Positions 53,948-62,333 of a stretch of DNA of 64,000 nt are shown here, in pieces (positions within the stretch are counted from its first letter, which is position 1; the number at the start of each line of letters is the position of its first letter). Position numbers and translations under genes: made by a program. Origin of the DNA: Chloroflexota bacterium (lineage in GTDB: Bacteria > Chloroflexota > Anaerolineae > Anaerolineales > Villigracilaceae). Where the stretch lies: positions 1-64,000 of the forward strand of contig JAPLGS010000098.1 in assembly GCA_026390015.1 (NCBI GenBank). Direction: 5' to 3'. The notes beneath the pieces are model-generated. The model was not told the origin of the DNA. It did no database searches and saw nothing but the letters and a program-made list of their open reading frames with translations.

Positions 53948-54481
53948 TTAATGAATTGCAAGAAATTCCTCACGCGCGATCTGATAGCGGAACATTTCCA
54001 TGTCAAAATATTTGGCTTGATAAGTAAAATTCATTCCGCATTTAAGTAGGACCCGCTGCGATGCAGTATTTTCTGGATGTGTCAATCCAACGATCTGATC
54101 GAGTCTGAGATTTTTGAATCCATACTTCAATCCCGCGCACGCGCCTTCTGTGGAATATCCTTTGCCCCAAAACGTTCTGCTTAACATGTAACCCACTTCC
54201 GTTTCATTTGTTTCAGGCAAATATTGCAATCCATTCCAGCCGGCCAACTCCGTCTCGCCATGTGGGACGACAGCCCACCAACCCAAGCCATATTCCCGCC
54301 AATGTTGAATTTGGTTTTCGATCATCTTTTGCACACGATCGATCGTGGGCGGGTTGGGGTTTGGAAAATATTTCAGAATGTCTGGTTCGCTGAAGACGCG
54401 GAACATGGGGTCGAGATCTTTCATCGTCAGGGGACGTAAGGTCAGATGTTCGGTTGTGATCGTGGGGATATTAGTTCGCAT
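53948..54481 (-). CDS. RimJ-like GNAT acetyltransferase
   Basis: A 177-residue acetyltransferase of the RimJ/RimL group. TEHLTLRPLTMKDLDPMFRV opens the domain, WWAVVPHGETELAGWNGLQY is the central strand pair, and EVGYMLSRTFWGKGYSTEGA the acetyl-CoA motif, then HPENTASQRVLLKCGMNFTY. ATG 54481 is chosen; TTG 54508 is the upstream in-frame alternative. Target unknown. Confidence 0.86.
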   Translation of the reverse strand: MRTNIPTITTEHLTLRPLTMKDLDPMFRVFSEPDILKYFPNPNPPTIDRVQKMIENQIQHWREYGLGWWAVVPHGETELAGWNGLQYLPETNETEVGYMLSRTFWGKGYSTEGACAGLKYGFKNLRLDQIVGLTHPENTASQRVLLKCGMNFTYQAKYFDMEMFRYQIAREEFLAIH

Positions 54482-54511
54482 GGTTTCTCTTTTCCATTTT
54501 TTATTCAAGCA

Positions 54512-54541
54512 AAAGTCCCAAGGTTTTATGCCTTGGGACTG
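54512..54541 (-). terminator. Terminator of the degV transcript
   Basis: AGTCCCAAGG pairs with CCTTGGGACT around a 10-base spacer; on the minus strand the stem is followed by TTTTGCTTG. It lies between the degV stop and the acetyltransferase start. Confidence 0.82.
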
Positions 54542-54572
54542 ATTATATTCTTTTGTTTAATTCTATTCTTAA

Positions 54573-55436
54573 CTACCCCGCCAGGTCGCTCATCAAATCC
54601 ATCGGCACAATTGCAGCGCCAACAATGCCCGGACCAGTATGAACACCCAAAACGGGGGAGATGCGCGCAACTTCCAGTTTTGCGATATTTAATTTTTCCT
54701 TGAATTCAGCTGAAAGCACATCCGCTTTTTCAGCGAAGCGGCCATGCAACACAGTGACCCAAACTGGGGTATTCCCATATTTCTCGCGCATATTATCCGC
54801 GATCATTGCCATCGACTTGCTTAATGTGCGTCCATTGCCAACCGTGCTGTACTTGCCGTCTGAATCCACGCGGATGACTGGTTTGAGATTGAGCAATGCC
54901 CCCGCCAAAGCCTTGACCCGTCCAATGCGGCCGCCGCGCGCGAGATATTCCAACGTATCGAGTGTGTAGATCACTTCCGTGTTTTCGCGGATTTTTTTCA
55001 GGCGTTCCTGAACCGCATCCATGGCCCAGCCCGCTTTAATGGCGAGCGCCGCCGCCATCACTTGAAAACGCTCGCCGCCTGAAAGGGTAAGCGTATCCCA
55101 AAAATTGACGTTCGCTGAGGGCGCAACCTGCCCACCGCCATCATGGGCTGAGTTGATCGTTCCGCTCAAACCTGATGAAATATGGATCGAAAAAATATCC
55201 TTGTCTTTTTCAGCGAGCTTGCGGTATAACTCCGCAAAGATCCCAGCGGATGGCTGCGCCGTGGTGGGGATGGCGGGTCGCATGGCTTCAAGTCGATTAT
55301 AAAAATCATCCGCTGAAATTTCAGTGGCATTGATCTCGCCTTCAGGGAAGTTGATGAACAACGGCGCTGCAGTTACGCCAAGCTGTTCAAGTTCTTCGGC
55401 AGACATATCTGCCGCGCAATCAGTTACTATTTTCAT
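54573..55436 (-). CDS. DegV-family fatty-acid-binding protein
   Basis: From ATG 55436 (ribosome site AAAGGAG) the protein has 287 residues. MKIVTDCAADMSAEELEQLG, APLFINFPEG, TTAQPSAGIFAELYRKLAE, IHISSGLSGTINSA and TLEYLARGGRIGRVKALAGA are the DegV markers. DegV-like FakB proteins hold a fatty acid in a deep pocket and hand it to the FakA kinase; no fakA lies here. The open frame upstream to 55508 has no ribosome site. Confidence 0.9.
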   Translation of the reverse strand: MKIVTDCAADMSAEELEQLGVTAAPLFINFPEGEINATEISADDFYNRLEAMRPAIPTTAQPSAGIFAELYRKLAEKDKDIFSIHISSGLSGTINSAHDGGGQVAPSANVNFWDTLTLSGGERFQVMAAALAIKAGWAMDAVQERLKKIRENTEVIYTLDTLEYLARGGRIGRVKALAGALLNLKPVIRVDSDGKYSTVGNGRTLSKSMAMIADNMREKYGNTPVWVTVLHGRFAEKADVLSAEFKEKLNIAKLEVARISPVLGVHTGPGIVGAAIVPMDLMSDLAG

Positions 55437-55530
55437 AATTATCTCCTTTGATTTAATAGGTCTTTGCGAAGGCTCTCTTGTACCGTCCTTCAGGGCAGGT
55501 GCGCCCAAAGCATTTTCCTCGAATTGATGA

Positions 55531-56502
55531 TCATTTCTTTTCCAAAAACCACTTTACTGTATCTTTAATACTCTCATACAATGAACGCGGCGAATAGCCT
55601 AATTCCTTTGTCGCTTTTGCATGGCTGATGTTTGAGTTACTCTGCAAAACTTCCAAAGAATAGGGAGTAAAACGCGGTGTTGCTTTTGCAAGTTGATAAT
55701 ACATCGGAGTAAACAAAGCTGCAAACTTTGCCAGATCAAATGGGATCTTCATCTGAAAGAAATTTTTGCCGGTAATTTCGCGCACGGTTTCGAGCATGTA
55801 GCGCACTGTAATTTTTTGTCCCGACAAAATATAACTTTCGCCGCGTTCACCATTTTCAGCCGCCGCGATCAATCCGTCGGCAACATCGCGCACATCCACG
55901 AAATCATAGGCGCCGTCTACATATAAGGTCGGTTTCGCCGCCGCCGCATCATGGATGACCGCGCCCATCATCGATCCACGAAAATCATAAGGGCCGATCA
56001 CGCCGGTCGGGCAGACCACAACAGCGTCAAATCCTGCATGAGCTGCGTTTAGCACCTCCAGCGTAGCCTCCGCTTTTGAGCGGTCATACGCGCCATAAGG
56101 ATTATCCATATCGTAAGGTAGAGTCTCATCGATCATGCCGTTTTCCACGCGCTGTATTGCATGGATCGAGGAAGTATAAATTAATTTGTCAATTCCTTTT
56201 TTCATGGCGGCGTGTAAAATATTTTTTGTGCCACTCACGTTGACTTTATGCACAAACGGATTTGGTCCCGGCATGATAGAGATGACGCCTGCCAGATGGA
56301 AGATCCCTTTAATCCCTTGCATGGATTCGAATACAGAATCCAAATTGAGCACATCGCCCTCGAATGCATCCACATTTAATCCCTGAATTGATTCGCGGCT
56401 TTCGCCAGGCAGAAGCAATGCGCGTACTTTTTCACCGCGTTCCAAAAGTTTTCGTACCAGAACATTTCCAACGTGTCCTGTCGCACCAGTTACTAGCCAC
56501 AT
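55531..56502 (-). CDS. Extended SDR (NAD-dependent epimerase/dihydroflavonol-reductase-like)
   Basis: A 323-residue Rossmann-fold enzyme. WLVTGATGHVGNVLVRKLLE binds the nucleotide, GIFHLAGVISIMPG and LIYTSSIHAIQRVENGMIDE are conserved strands, and YGAYDRSKAEATLEVL contains the YxxxK catalytic pair. The C-terminal half resembles dihydroflavonol reductases and 3-beta-HSD-like enzymes. Substrate not readable. It is downstream of the TetR gene, 55 bases away, and may be its target. Confidence 0.88.
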   Translation of the reverse strand: MWLVTGATGHVGNVLVRKLLERGEKVRALLLPGESRESIQGLNVDAFEGDVLNLDSVFESMQGIKGIFHLAGVISIMPGPNPFVHKVNVSGTKNILHAAMKKGIDKLIYTSSIHAIQRVENGMIDETLPYDMDNPYGAYDRSKAEATLEVLNAAHAGFDAVVVCPTGVIGPYDFRGSMMGAVIHDAAAAKPTLYVDGAYDFVDVRDVADGLIAAAENGERGESYILSGQKITVRYMLETVREITGKNFFQMKIPFDLAKFAALFTPMYYQLAKATPRFTPYSLEVLQSNSNISHAKATKELGYSPRSLYESIKDTVKWFLEKK

Positions 56503-56557
56503 ACTACTACTCCTCTTTTCCCCTCCTTCCGGGAGAGGGCTAAGGTGAGGGGGTACC

Positions 56558-57142
56558 TCACTTTTTTAATAAGCTATTGACCAGCAAGGTTGTGCTATCG
56601 CGTGCCACCTTTTCCCATTTTGCACCTTTGGGGTCGAGCAGACTTTGCAGCAACAAACCCATAGCTGTGGACATGATCATTCGCGAAGCAAGCTCAGGAT
56701 CCACATCGACGAATGAGCCTTCATCCACGCCTTTCTTGATGAGTGTAGTGAAGTACTTATGGTAGCGTCGATAGGGGGCAATACTTGCCTGCCATATCTT
56801 TTCATCGCGACTGGCTTGCAGCCAGAATTCAAGAAACATGGGCAGTCCTTCGCCTGCAGTTTCGAAAATATAAGGAAAGGCTTCGGTCATTTGCGTAAAA
56901 GTATCTGGGGCAGTTTTATCTTTTGAAGCATCTATGGCGTTATCGATGGTTTTTAACCAGCCGTCGAGCAAGGCGAGAAAAAGTGCTTGTTTATTTTCAA
57001 AGTGATGGTAGAACGCGCCCTTGCTGATTTTTGCGCCTTTGCAGATATCATCCACGCTGGCGGCGTTATACCCGTGCATGGAAAATAACCTGATTGCTGA
57101 CTCAAGGATCTTCGCTCGAGTTTCTTCACTGCGTTGTTGCAT
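56558..57142 (-). CDS. TetR/AcrR-family repressor
   Basis: A 194-residue repressor. The HTH is at residues 8-45, with RAKILESAIRLFSMHGYNAA, SVDDICKGAKISKGAFYHHF and ENKQALFLALLDGWL. The C-terminal effector domain is variable and shows no ligand signature. It probably controls itself and the SDR gene downstream through the palindrome at 57164, which lies 21 bases upstream of its start. Confidence 0.92.
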   Translation of the reverse strand: MQQRSEETRAKILESAIRLFSMHGYNAASVDDICKGAKISKGAFYHHFENKQALFLALLDGWLKTIDNAIDASKDKTAPDTFTQMTEAFPYIFETAGEGLPMFLEFWLQASRDEKIWQASIAPYRRYHKYFTTLIKKGVDEGSFVDVDPELASRMIMSTAMGLLLQSLLDPKGAKWEKVARDSTTLLVNSLLKK

Positions 57143-57163
57143 ATTGCCTCTTAAAATAAAAAA

Positions 57164-57177
57164 ACCGACTAGTCGGT
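57164..57177. promoter_or_regulatory. Palindromic TetR-type operator
   Basis: ACCGACTAGTCGGT is a perfect 14-bp palindrome just upstream of the TetR gene start (57142), a position and form expected for the repressor's own binding site. Confidence 0.75.
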
Positions 57178-57287
57178 ATGTTTTTACACGCTTAAGATTG
57201 TGCTGTCAAGGTGACAAAATTCACAAAGTTGTTAAATCAAAACGAGATGGTATTGCTCCATCCCGTTTTGATGAAAAGCGATTTTGT

Positions 57288-58085
57288 TTATGCAGGTTTG
57301 TAGGCAGTGATCTTGGCGCTAAAAACTGCTTTATAGACATCGTCGCGTGAAATGGAACTTAAGTCAAGTTCGTCGCCCATATCAGCAAGAGCGGCATCCA
57401 CGGTTTCCTTGTCGAAGAAAACTGGTTTGACGGATATATCCGTGAAGCCGACGGATTGCATCATGCCGATATAATCATCAGCTTCGACTGCGCCTGCTAC
57501 ACATCCAGCCCACGCACTTAAACTTATTTTGATTGGCTCAGGAAGCGGGCCGTCGGTGACAATATCAGAGACCGCTAGCTTGCCGCCTGGTGCGAGCACA
57601 CGAAAAGCTTCTGTGAATACTTTGGCTTTATCGGGCGAGAGGTTGATGACGCAGTTTGAGATGATGACATCCACAGTGTTGCTATCAACGGGAAGCTCTT
57701 CAAGATAACCCTGCCTGAATTCGACATTGGTTGCGTTGACTCGCTTTGCGTTGACTTGCGCACGTTCGATCATTTCGGGGGTCATATCCACGCCGATGAC
57801 GCGGCCTGTCTCTCCAACTTTTTGGGCGGCGAGAAGGCAATCTAGACCTGCGCCTGAGCCGAGGTCAAGTACGGTTTGACCCGGTTTCAGAGAGGCGAGA
57901 GTGATCGGGTCGCCGCAGCCGTAGCTGGTGCTGGCAATATCGGTGGGGACGGTGGTGAGAAGATCTATCGGGTAGAGATTGTTTTCGGGACTGCAGCAAT
58001 TGTCAGCGCAGCAGGAAGCGCTGCTCTTAATCCGCTCAGCGTAATGCTCGCGGACAGTCTCGTGGATGGGATTTGAAGTTGACAT
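57288..58085 (-). CDS. arsM: Arsenite S-adenosylmethyltransferase
   Basis: A 265-residue class I methyltransferase that methylates As(III). VLDLGSGAGLDCLLAAQKVG is motif I, RVIGVDMTPEMIERAQVN the SAM ribose site, and VDVIISNCVINLSPDK carries one of the arsenic-binding cysteines; a second is in SAWAGCVAGAVEADDYIG. The N-terminal SSASCCADNCCSPEN is cysteine-rich. Paired with an ArsR gene and shared operator sites at 58101 and 58504. Confidence 0.92.
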   Translation of the reverse strand: MSTSNPIHETVREHYAERIKSSASCCADNCCSPENNLYPIDLLTTVPTDIASTSYGCGDPITLASLKPGQTVLDLGSGAGLDCLLAAQKVGETGRVIGVDMTPEMIERAQVNAKRVNATNVEFRQGYLEELPVDSNTVDVIISNCVINLSPDKAKVFTEAFRVLAPGGKLAVSDIVTDGPLPEPIKISLSAWAGCVAGAVEADDYIGMMQSVGFTDISVKPVFFDKETVDAALADMGDELDLSSISRDDVYKAVFSAKITAYKPA

Positions 58086-58100
58086 TTTATATCTCCTTAT

Positions 58101-58116
58101 ATAGATAATTGTCTAT
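58101..58116. promoter_or_regulatory. ArsR-type operator upstream of arsM
   Basis: ATAGATAATTGTCTAT is an inverted repeat (ATAGA...TCTAT), 16 bases upstream of the arsM start. It matches the half-sites of the site at 58504, so both are likely bound by the ArsR protein. Confidence 0.7.
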
Positions 58117-58165
58117 GTATGTTGCTAAAAAAATGGGACATGTCTCGGCCGAAGACGCATCCCGT

Positions 58166-58477
58166 TTAAGCCTTGAGGGTGTTGAGAAGTTTTTCGGTGG
58201 TGATGCTTTCGGGCGCGAACTTGATCATCAATTGCCCGCAGCAGATGGCGATGTTTTCCTGATTGAGCGAATAGAAAGTTTGCTTGCCATCCTCGCGCAC
58301 GGTGACGAGGTCTGCCTCGCGCAGGATGGCGAGGTGATGCGAAACGGTGGGCTGGGAGACATCCAGCTTTTCAACGATCTCGCTGACGGAGAGCGAATCG
58401 CAGCAGCAGATGTTCATGATCTTCTGACGGGTTTCGTCTGAGATGGCTTTGGCAAAGAGCACAGGGTTAAATTTCAT
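58166..58477 (-). CDS. arsR: ArsR-family metalloregulator
   Basis: A 103-residue winged-helix repressor: SETRQKIMN-like start (FAKAISDETRQKIMNICCCD), then SLSVSEIVEKLDVSQPTVSH and HLAILREADLVTVREDGKQT. A cysteine cluster, ICCCDSL, occupies the place of the ELCVCDL metal site of ArsR, and IAICCGQLM adds further thiols. It senses As(III) or Sb(III) and releases the operators at 58101 and 58504. The gene is upstream of arsM on the same strand. Confidence 0.9.
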   Translation of the reverse strand: MKFNPVLFAKAISDETRQKIMNICCCDSLSVSEIVEKLDVSQPTVSHHLAILREADLVTVREDGKQTFYSLNQENIAICCGQLMIKFAPESITTEKLLNTLKA

Positions 58478-58503
58478 ATTGATGACCTTCTATTTGATAT
58501 TAT

Positions 58504-58519
58504 ATAGATAAACATCTAT
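58504..58519. promoter_or_regulatory. ArsR-type operator upstream of arsR
   Basis: ATAGATAAACATCTAT (inverted repeat ATAGAT...ATCTAT), 27 bases upstream of the arsR start, with the same half-sites as 58101. Autoregulation is expected. Confidence 0.75.
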
Positions 58520-58545
58520 TTGTCAAGAGGCTGCATTAATATAAT

Positions 58546-59589
58546 TCAATCAATAACTGCATTCTCAAGAATTTTGAATTGCTGCGTATTGCAATCGATC
58601 TCTGCTTTTACGCCATATGGCAAGATAAACATTGGAGCGGTATGCCCGAAATCCATGTGTGTGATAATGGGCAGGTCGGATAACCCTTCTTCCTCAGTTA
58701 CAACTAACTTAAGAACTTCATCATATTCCTTGAAGCAATCTTGTGAGATGTTTCCGCCTGGACGGCCAAATAAAATGCCAGAAAGTTTTTTCAATATTCC
58801 CATGGAAGCATAACTTCGCAAGGCATATTTCAATGCACTTGGCGGCGGGGCATCTTCAGACGTTTCAAGAAATAAGATCGCATTTTCCCATGAAGTTAGA
58901 TCAGGCCAGTAAGTAGTGCCTCGCAGGAATTCAAAAACATCAAGGCAGCCTCCTATTAAACGACCTTGATGAAGGCCATTGCCTTGTAGAAATTTCCATC
59001 CAGTGGATGGATTAAGTTTGCGCTTACGATTTTGATTTTCAGGGTTTCCCCACTCCAGCGTTTCAACAGTCCAGCCGTTTGTACAAGGTTGGATAATGCC
59101 GGCTTTTTTGGATGAAAAAAGTGATTTTCGAATTGAATCGATCACGTATGGGAATATCCCTCCATTTTCTGCGAACTCAGCCATGATCGTAGGACCATAA
59201 AAAGAAACAAGGTCTGCCTTGAAACAGGCCATGTGAGTAATTGTCGTATCAGAGTAGCCCATAAAGATCTTTGGGTTTGACCGTATCAACTCCAAATCAA
59301 TATAAGGGAGAATTCGAATGGAATCATCGCCGCCAATGGTGGCGATGATCGCTTTAACCGAAGGGTCAGCAAATGCATTCATCAAATCCTCGGCCCTCGC
59401 TTTTGGATTTTTGTGGAGCCATGCGGCGTCTCGCAGGGCGTGAGGCGTTTCAATGACTTTTAGATCAAATTCTTTTTGCAGTTGTTGTTTTCCCACTTCG
59501 TATCTTTGTGGGAAGGTTCCTGGACCTCCCCACGATAGGCTAATTGTTGCTATGGTATCACCAGGTTGAAGTTTTTTTGGTTTATACAT
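58546..59589 (-). CDS. S66-family LD-carboxypeptidase/MccF-like serine peptidase
   Basis: From ATG 59589, 347 residues. YKPKKLQPGDTIATISLSWG opens the fold, ATIGGDDSIRILPYIDLELI and FMGYSDTTITHMACFKADLV hold the nucleophile Ser (in GYSD), and the Glu/His part is in GRLIGGCLDVFEFLRGTTYW, FLETSEDAPPPSALKYALRS and IITHMDFGHTAPMF. The family trims muropeptides or degrades microcin C-type compounds. Its ATG lies one base from the left end of an IS element. On the far side of the IS, AGTTGTGAGGCTAT is the probable former ribosome site. So expression now depends on sequence supplied by the IS. Confidence 0.88.
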   Translation of the reverse strand: MYKPKKLQPGDTIATISLSWGGPGTFPQRYEVGKQQLQKEFDLKVIETPHALRDAAWLHKNPKARAEDLMNAFADPSVKAIIATIGGDDSIRILPYIDLELIRSNPKIFMGYSDTTITHMACFKADLVSFYGPTIMAEFAENGGIFPYVIDSIRKSLFSSKKAGIIQPCTNGWTVETLEWGNPENQNRKRKLNPSTGWKFLQGNGLHQGRLIGGCLDVFEFLRGTTYWPDLTSWENAILFLETSEDAPPPSALKYALRSYASMGILKKLSGILFGRPGGNISQDCFKEYDEVLKLVVTEEEGLSDLPIITHMDFGHTAPMFILPYGVKAEIDCNTQQFKILENAVID

Positions 59590-59590
59590 A

Positions 59591-61399
59591 TGACTCCACT
59601 GCAAAAAGGTAATCATACCCTATCGGAAAGCGCAAAAATTTAATATACTCAGCGCATGTTCAGAAAAAACATCAAACACCAACAGCCTGCATTAATTAGC
59701 GCCGCCAGCGAACTGCCCGAGAAGCAGCGCAAACGTCTGGAAAACTCCTGGGCAGGCGCCTTCTACACAGAATTCTTTAGCCGCATTGATGAACAGTCTT
59801 TTGCCGTCCTGTATTCAGAAAAAGACTCGCGACCGAATGTGCCCGTGAATGTGCTGGTTGGATTGGAAGCACTGAAAGCCGGTTTCGGCTGGAGCGACCA
59901 GGAATTGTACGAGCATTTTTGCTACGACCTGCAAGTGCGCTATGCCTTGGGCTATGATCGCTTAGGCGATGGCGACTTTGAAATCCGCTCGCTGTACTAC
60001 TTTCGAGAACGGCTCAGCAAATACAATGCGGATCACGGCATCAATCTGTTGGAAAAAGCCTTTGAGCAAATCACGGATGCCCAGATCATGGATCTGAAAG
60101 TTCGAACCGGAATGCAAAGAATGGATTCCACGCAAATCGCCAGCAACATTGTCTCAGCCAGCCGACGACAACTATTGGTGGAAGCCGTCCAGCGCGTGGA
60201 GCGAATTTTGACCGAAGCGGATCGGGCGCGCCTGAGCGAAACCTTTGCGCCCTACATCAAAGACAGCGCCGGACATTACAGCTACCGCGTCAAAGGCAAG
60301 CAAGCCGTGCAGGAACATCTGCAGAAGATCGGGCAAACCATACACACGCTATTGCAGGATTTGAAAAGCGACTACGCCGCCGAACTTGCCTATCAGATCT
60401 TGGAGCGCATTTTCGCAGACAATTTCAACCTGCTGGAAACGGGTCCACGCGCCAAAGAAAATACTGAGATCACTTCTGACTGCCTGCAATCGGTGGATGA
60501 CCTCGAAGCCACTTATCGCACGAAAGGCACAGGACATTACAAAGGTTACGTCGCCAACATCACGGAAACTTGCGACCCCAAAAATGAGATTCAACTGATT
60601 ACCAAAGTACAAGTGGCGACCAACAATGTGGATGACGGACAACTATTGGCAGAAGCCCTGCCCAATTTGAAAGAGCGCACCTCCATCGAGACCATGATCA
60701 CCGACGGCGGCTACGGCAGTGAAATCAGCGATGCCGCCCTGCAAGAGCAAGAGGTCACCCTGGTTCAAACTGCTATTCGCGGCGCACAGCCCGACCCAAA
60801 CAAATTTAGTCTCTCCGACTTTGTCATTGAGCAAAATGAAAAAGGCGACCCCAACTTGCTCACCTGCCCACAGGGACAAACTGTTCCCGTCCTGACAGGA
60901 CGCACCACGGGTTGGCAGGCTCGCTTTGACCCGACGCTCTGCTCCACTTGTCCGTTCCAACTGGATGGACGTTGTCGCACCCAACCTCAAAAGCGCGACC
61001 CGCGTTATCTGCTGACTTTCACCACTGTCGAAGTTCGGAGCGCTAAACGGCGCAAAGAATATCTGGCGCATAAAGGCGACAGCCACAATTTACGCTCTGC
61101 TGTCGAAGCCACCGTGCGCTCGGTGAAACATCCATTTCCGGCAGGCAAGTTGCCGGTGCGTGGACAGTTCAGAGTCACCTGCATGGCAATCGCATCCGCC
61201 GCCACAACGAATGTGCGCAGGATCCAACGCTACCAGATTGCCAAAATAAAGCAGGCGAAAGCGGCAATCAGCCTGCACAGCGAAGCCGTACCCGCCGCCG
61301 TGGCTTCTGTTTTTGTTTTTTTGACGCGCTGGCTACGCTCTCGGCTCGTTTTCACTCCGAGTTTCGGTTATTAAAGTACGGCTTCTTGCAGTGGAGTCA
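59591..61399 (+). mobile_element. IS1182-like insertion sequence
   Basis: Terminal inverted repeats TGACTCCACTGCAAAAAG (59591-59608) and CTTCTTGCAGTGGAGTCA (61382-61399) match at 17 of 18 positions. CATA lies directly outside both ends (59587-59590 and 61400-61403), a 4-bp target duplication. One transposase gene fills the element. Length 1809 bp. Confidence 0.9.
59656..61374 (+). CDS. IS1182-family transposase
   Basis: A 572-residue DDE transposase. The N-terminal domain has SRPNVPVNVLVGLEALKAGF and QELYEHFCYDLQVRYALGYD, the catalytic residues are in GMQRMDSTQIASNI (Asp), METMITDGGYGSEI (Asp, in context SIETMITDGGYG) and NLRSAVEATVRSVKHPF (Glu). A Cys-rich segment CSTCPFQLDGRC is also typical. 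Frame is intact, so the element may be active. ATG 59656 is at an IS-internal start. Confidence 0.93.
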   Translation: MFRKNIKHQQPALISAASELPEKQRKRLENSWAGAFYTEFFSRIDEQSFAVLYSEKDSRPNVPVNVLVGLEALKAGFGWSDQELYEHFCYDLQVRYALGYDRLGDGDFEIRSLYYFRERLSKYNADHGINLLEKAFEQITDAQIMDLKVRTGMQRMDSTQIASNIVSASRRQLLVEAVQRVERILTEADRARLSETFAPYIKDSAGHYSYRVKGKQAVQEHLQKIGQTIHTLLQDLKSDYAAELAYQILERIFADNFNLLETGPRAKENTEITSDCLQSVDDLEATYRTKGTGHYKGYVANITETCDPKNEIQLITKVQVATNNVDDGQLLAEALPNLKERTSIETMITDGGYGSEISDAALQEQEVTLVQTAIRGAQPDPNKFSLSDFVIEQNEKGDPNLLTCPQGQTVPVLTGRTTGWQARFDPTLCSTCPFQLDGRCRTQPQKRDPRYLLTFTTVEVRSAKRRKEYLAHKGDSHNLRSAVEATVRSVKHPFPAGKLPVRGQFRVTCMAIASAATTNVRRIQRYQIAKIKQAKAAISLHSEAVPAAVASVFVFLTRWLRSRLVFTPSFGY

Positions 61400-61438
61400 C
61401 ATATAGCCTCACAACTTTTACTGACCTACACTAAGATT

Positions 61439-61591
61439 TTATTTCCCAGTCAACATTTCCAGCCGTTCAATGTAACTGCCCAACACCTCAAACGCGTCTT
61501 CGATGGGTTGGGTGCTGGTCATATCCACGCCAGCGATTTTGAACAAATTCCTCGGGAAATCACCTCCCGCCAAACCCTTCCCAAGGAGAAA
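61439..61591 (-). pseudogene. C-terminal remnant of an M3 oligoendopeptidase (pepF-like)
   Basis: Only the last about 50 codons survive: FLLGKGLAGGDFPRNLF, KIAGVDMTSTQPIEDAFEVL and YIERLEMLTGK then a stop. This is the conserved end of PepF-type M3 peptidases (an AGVDM...P...AF pattern). The zinc motif and the rest of the gene are missing; the remnant ends against the hairpin repeats at 61595. It lies just outside the right IS end. Confidence 0.6.
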
Positions 61592-61594
61592 ACA

Positions 61595-61678
61595 AACACT
61601 TCTAAATGTCTTTTGTAAGACATTTAGAAGTGTTGGGAAAAACATTTAGAAGTGTTGGAGAAAACTTTTAGAAGTGTT
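61595..61678. repeat. Hairpin and direct repeats of a 16-bp unit
   Basis: AACACTTCTAAATGTCTT, TTGT, AAGACATTTAGAAGTGTT form a perfect 18-bp fold-back (61595-61634). The arm recurs as AACATTTAGAAGTGTT (61641-61656) and AACTTTTAGAAGTGTT (61663-61678). The block abuts the stop of the HU-like gene and may be its terminator as well as a repeat element. Confidence 0.8.
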
Positions 61679-62058
61679 TACGCCTTCTCGAACTCAATCG
61701 TGGCTAGTATCTTCTTGAATTCCTTGCCTGGGATAAAGCGCGGCAGAAGTGTGCTAATTTGGCTGCTGTGCACGCTTTCGGCGGCATCTGCACCTTCGGC
61801 AGTGGTTTTTAGCCAGAAATTGCCAAAGTCGCCTAATTCCACGATATTTCCATCAGCCAGTTCCTGCGGGATGATGGTCAGCAAGGCTTCCAGCACCGCC
61901 ATGGTATCCACGCTCGAAACGGTGGAAATCTCCGAAATACGATTCGCCATTTGGCGCATGGTCTTGCGTCCGCTGGATTCGCTGGACGGGTAGAACTTCT
62001 TCGGCGCTTCCTGGTTGGATGGGTTGCCGCGTTGTACAACATTGAACTTGACGGTCAT
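61678..62058 (-). CDS. HU-like DNA-binding protein of the Bacteroidetes type
   Basis: A 126-residue protein. TVKFNVVQRGNPSNQEAPKK, FYPSSESSGRKTMRQMANRI, SEISTVSSVDTMAVLEALLT, ELADGNIVELGDFGNFWLKT and TLLPRFIPGKEFKKILATIE match the HU-related family abundant in Bacteroidetes. The long N-terminal strand extension is characteristic. It would bend or bind DNA; role not known. It is rare outside Bacteroidetes, so horizontal transfer is likely. Start ATG 62058 has AGGAGGCTACC as ribosome site. Confidence 0.8.
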   Translation of the reverse strand: MTVKFNVVQRGNPSNQEAPKKFYPSSESSGRKTMRQMANRISEISTVSSVDTMAVLEALLTIIPQELADGNIVELGDFGNFWLKTTAEGADAAESVHSSQISTLLPRFIPGKEFKKILATIEFEKA

Positions 62059-62260
62059 GGTAGCCTCCTTTGGCTTTGAAAATAGGTTGGCTTTGGGGGC
62101 GTTGCTTATTTCCCCACGATTAAGAAAAGTATAGCATAAAAATACTCACAGAAACGGTAATACAAGTTGTTGGGTGTGCGTCAGAATTTTGGAAGTTTCT
62201 GTTTTGCCGCGAATGACGCAGATTTTCACAAATTTACGCTCACCGCTATAATTTTGGTAC

Positions 62261-62289
62261 TTGTAACTCATTTTGAAACGTGTTATATT
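62261..62289 (+). promoter_or_regulatory. Candidate promoter of greA
   Basis: TTGTAA (62261-62266), 17-base spacer, TATATT (62284-62289). A second, weaker set lies upstream (TTTCAC at 62224, 17 bases, TATAAT at 62247). Either could drive greA about 95 bases downstream. Confidence 0.55.
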
Positions 62290-62333
62290 AGCGCCACTTT
62301 TTCGGATGTCGACAACGGAATAATTTTTATAAC

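Noticed and set aside
61391-61618. Plus-strand 75-residue gene to the right of the IS
   Set aside because: It begins within the IS end and is antisense to the pepF-like remnant; no coding features.
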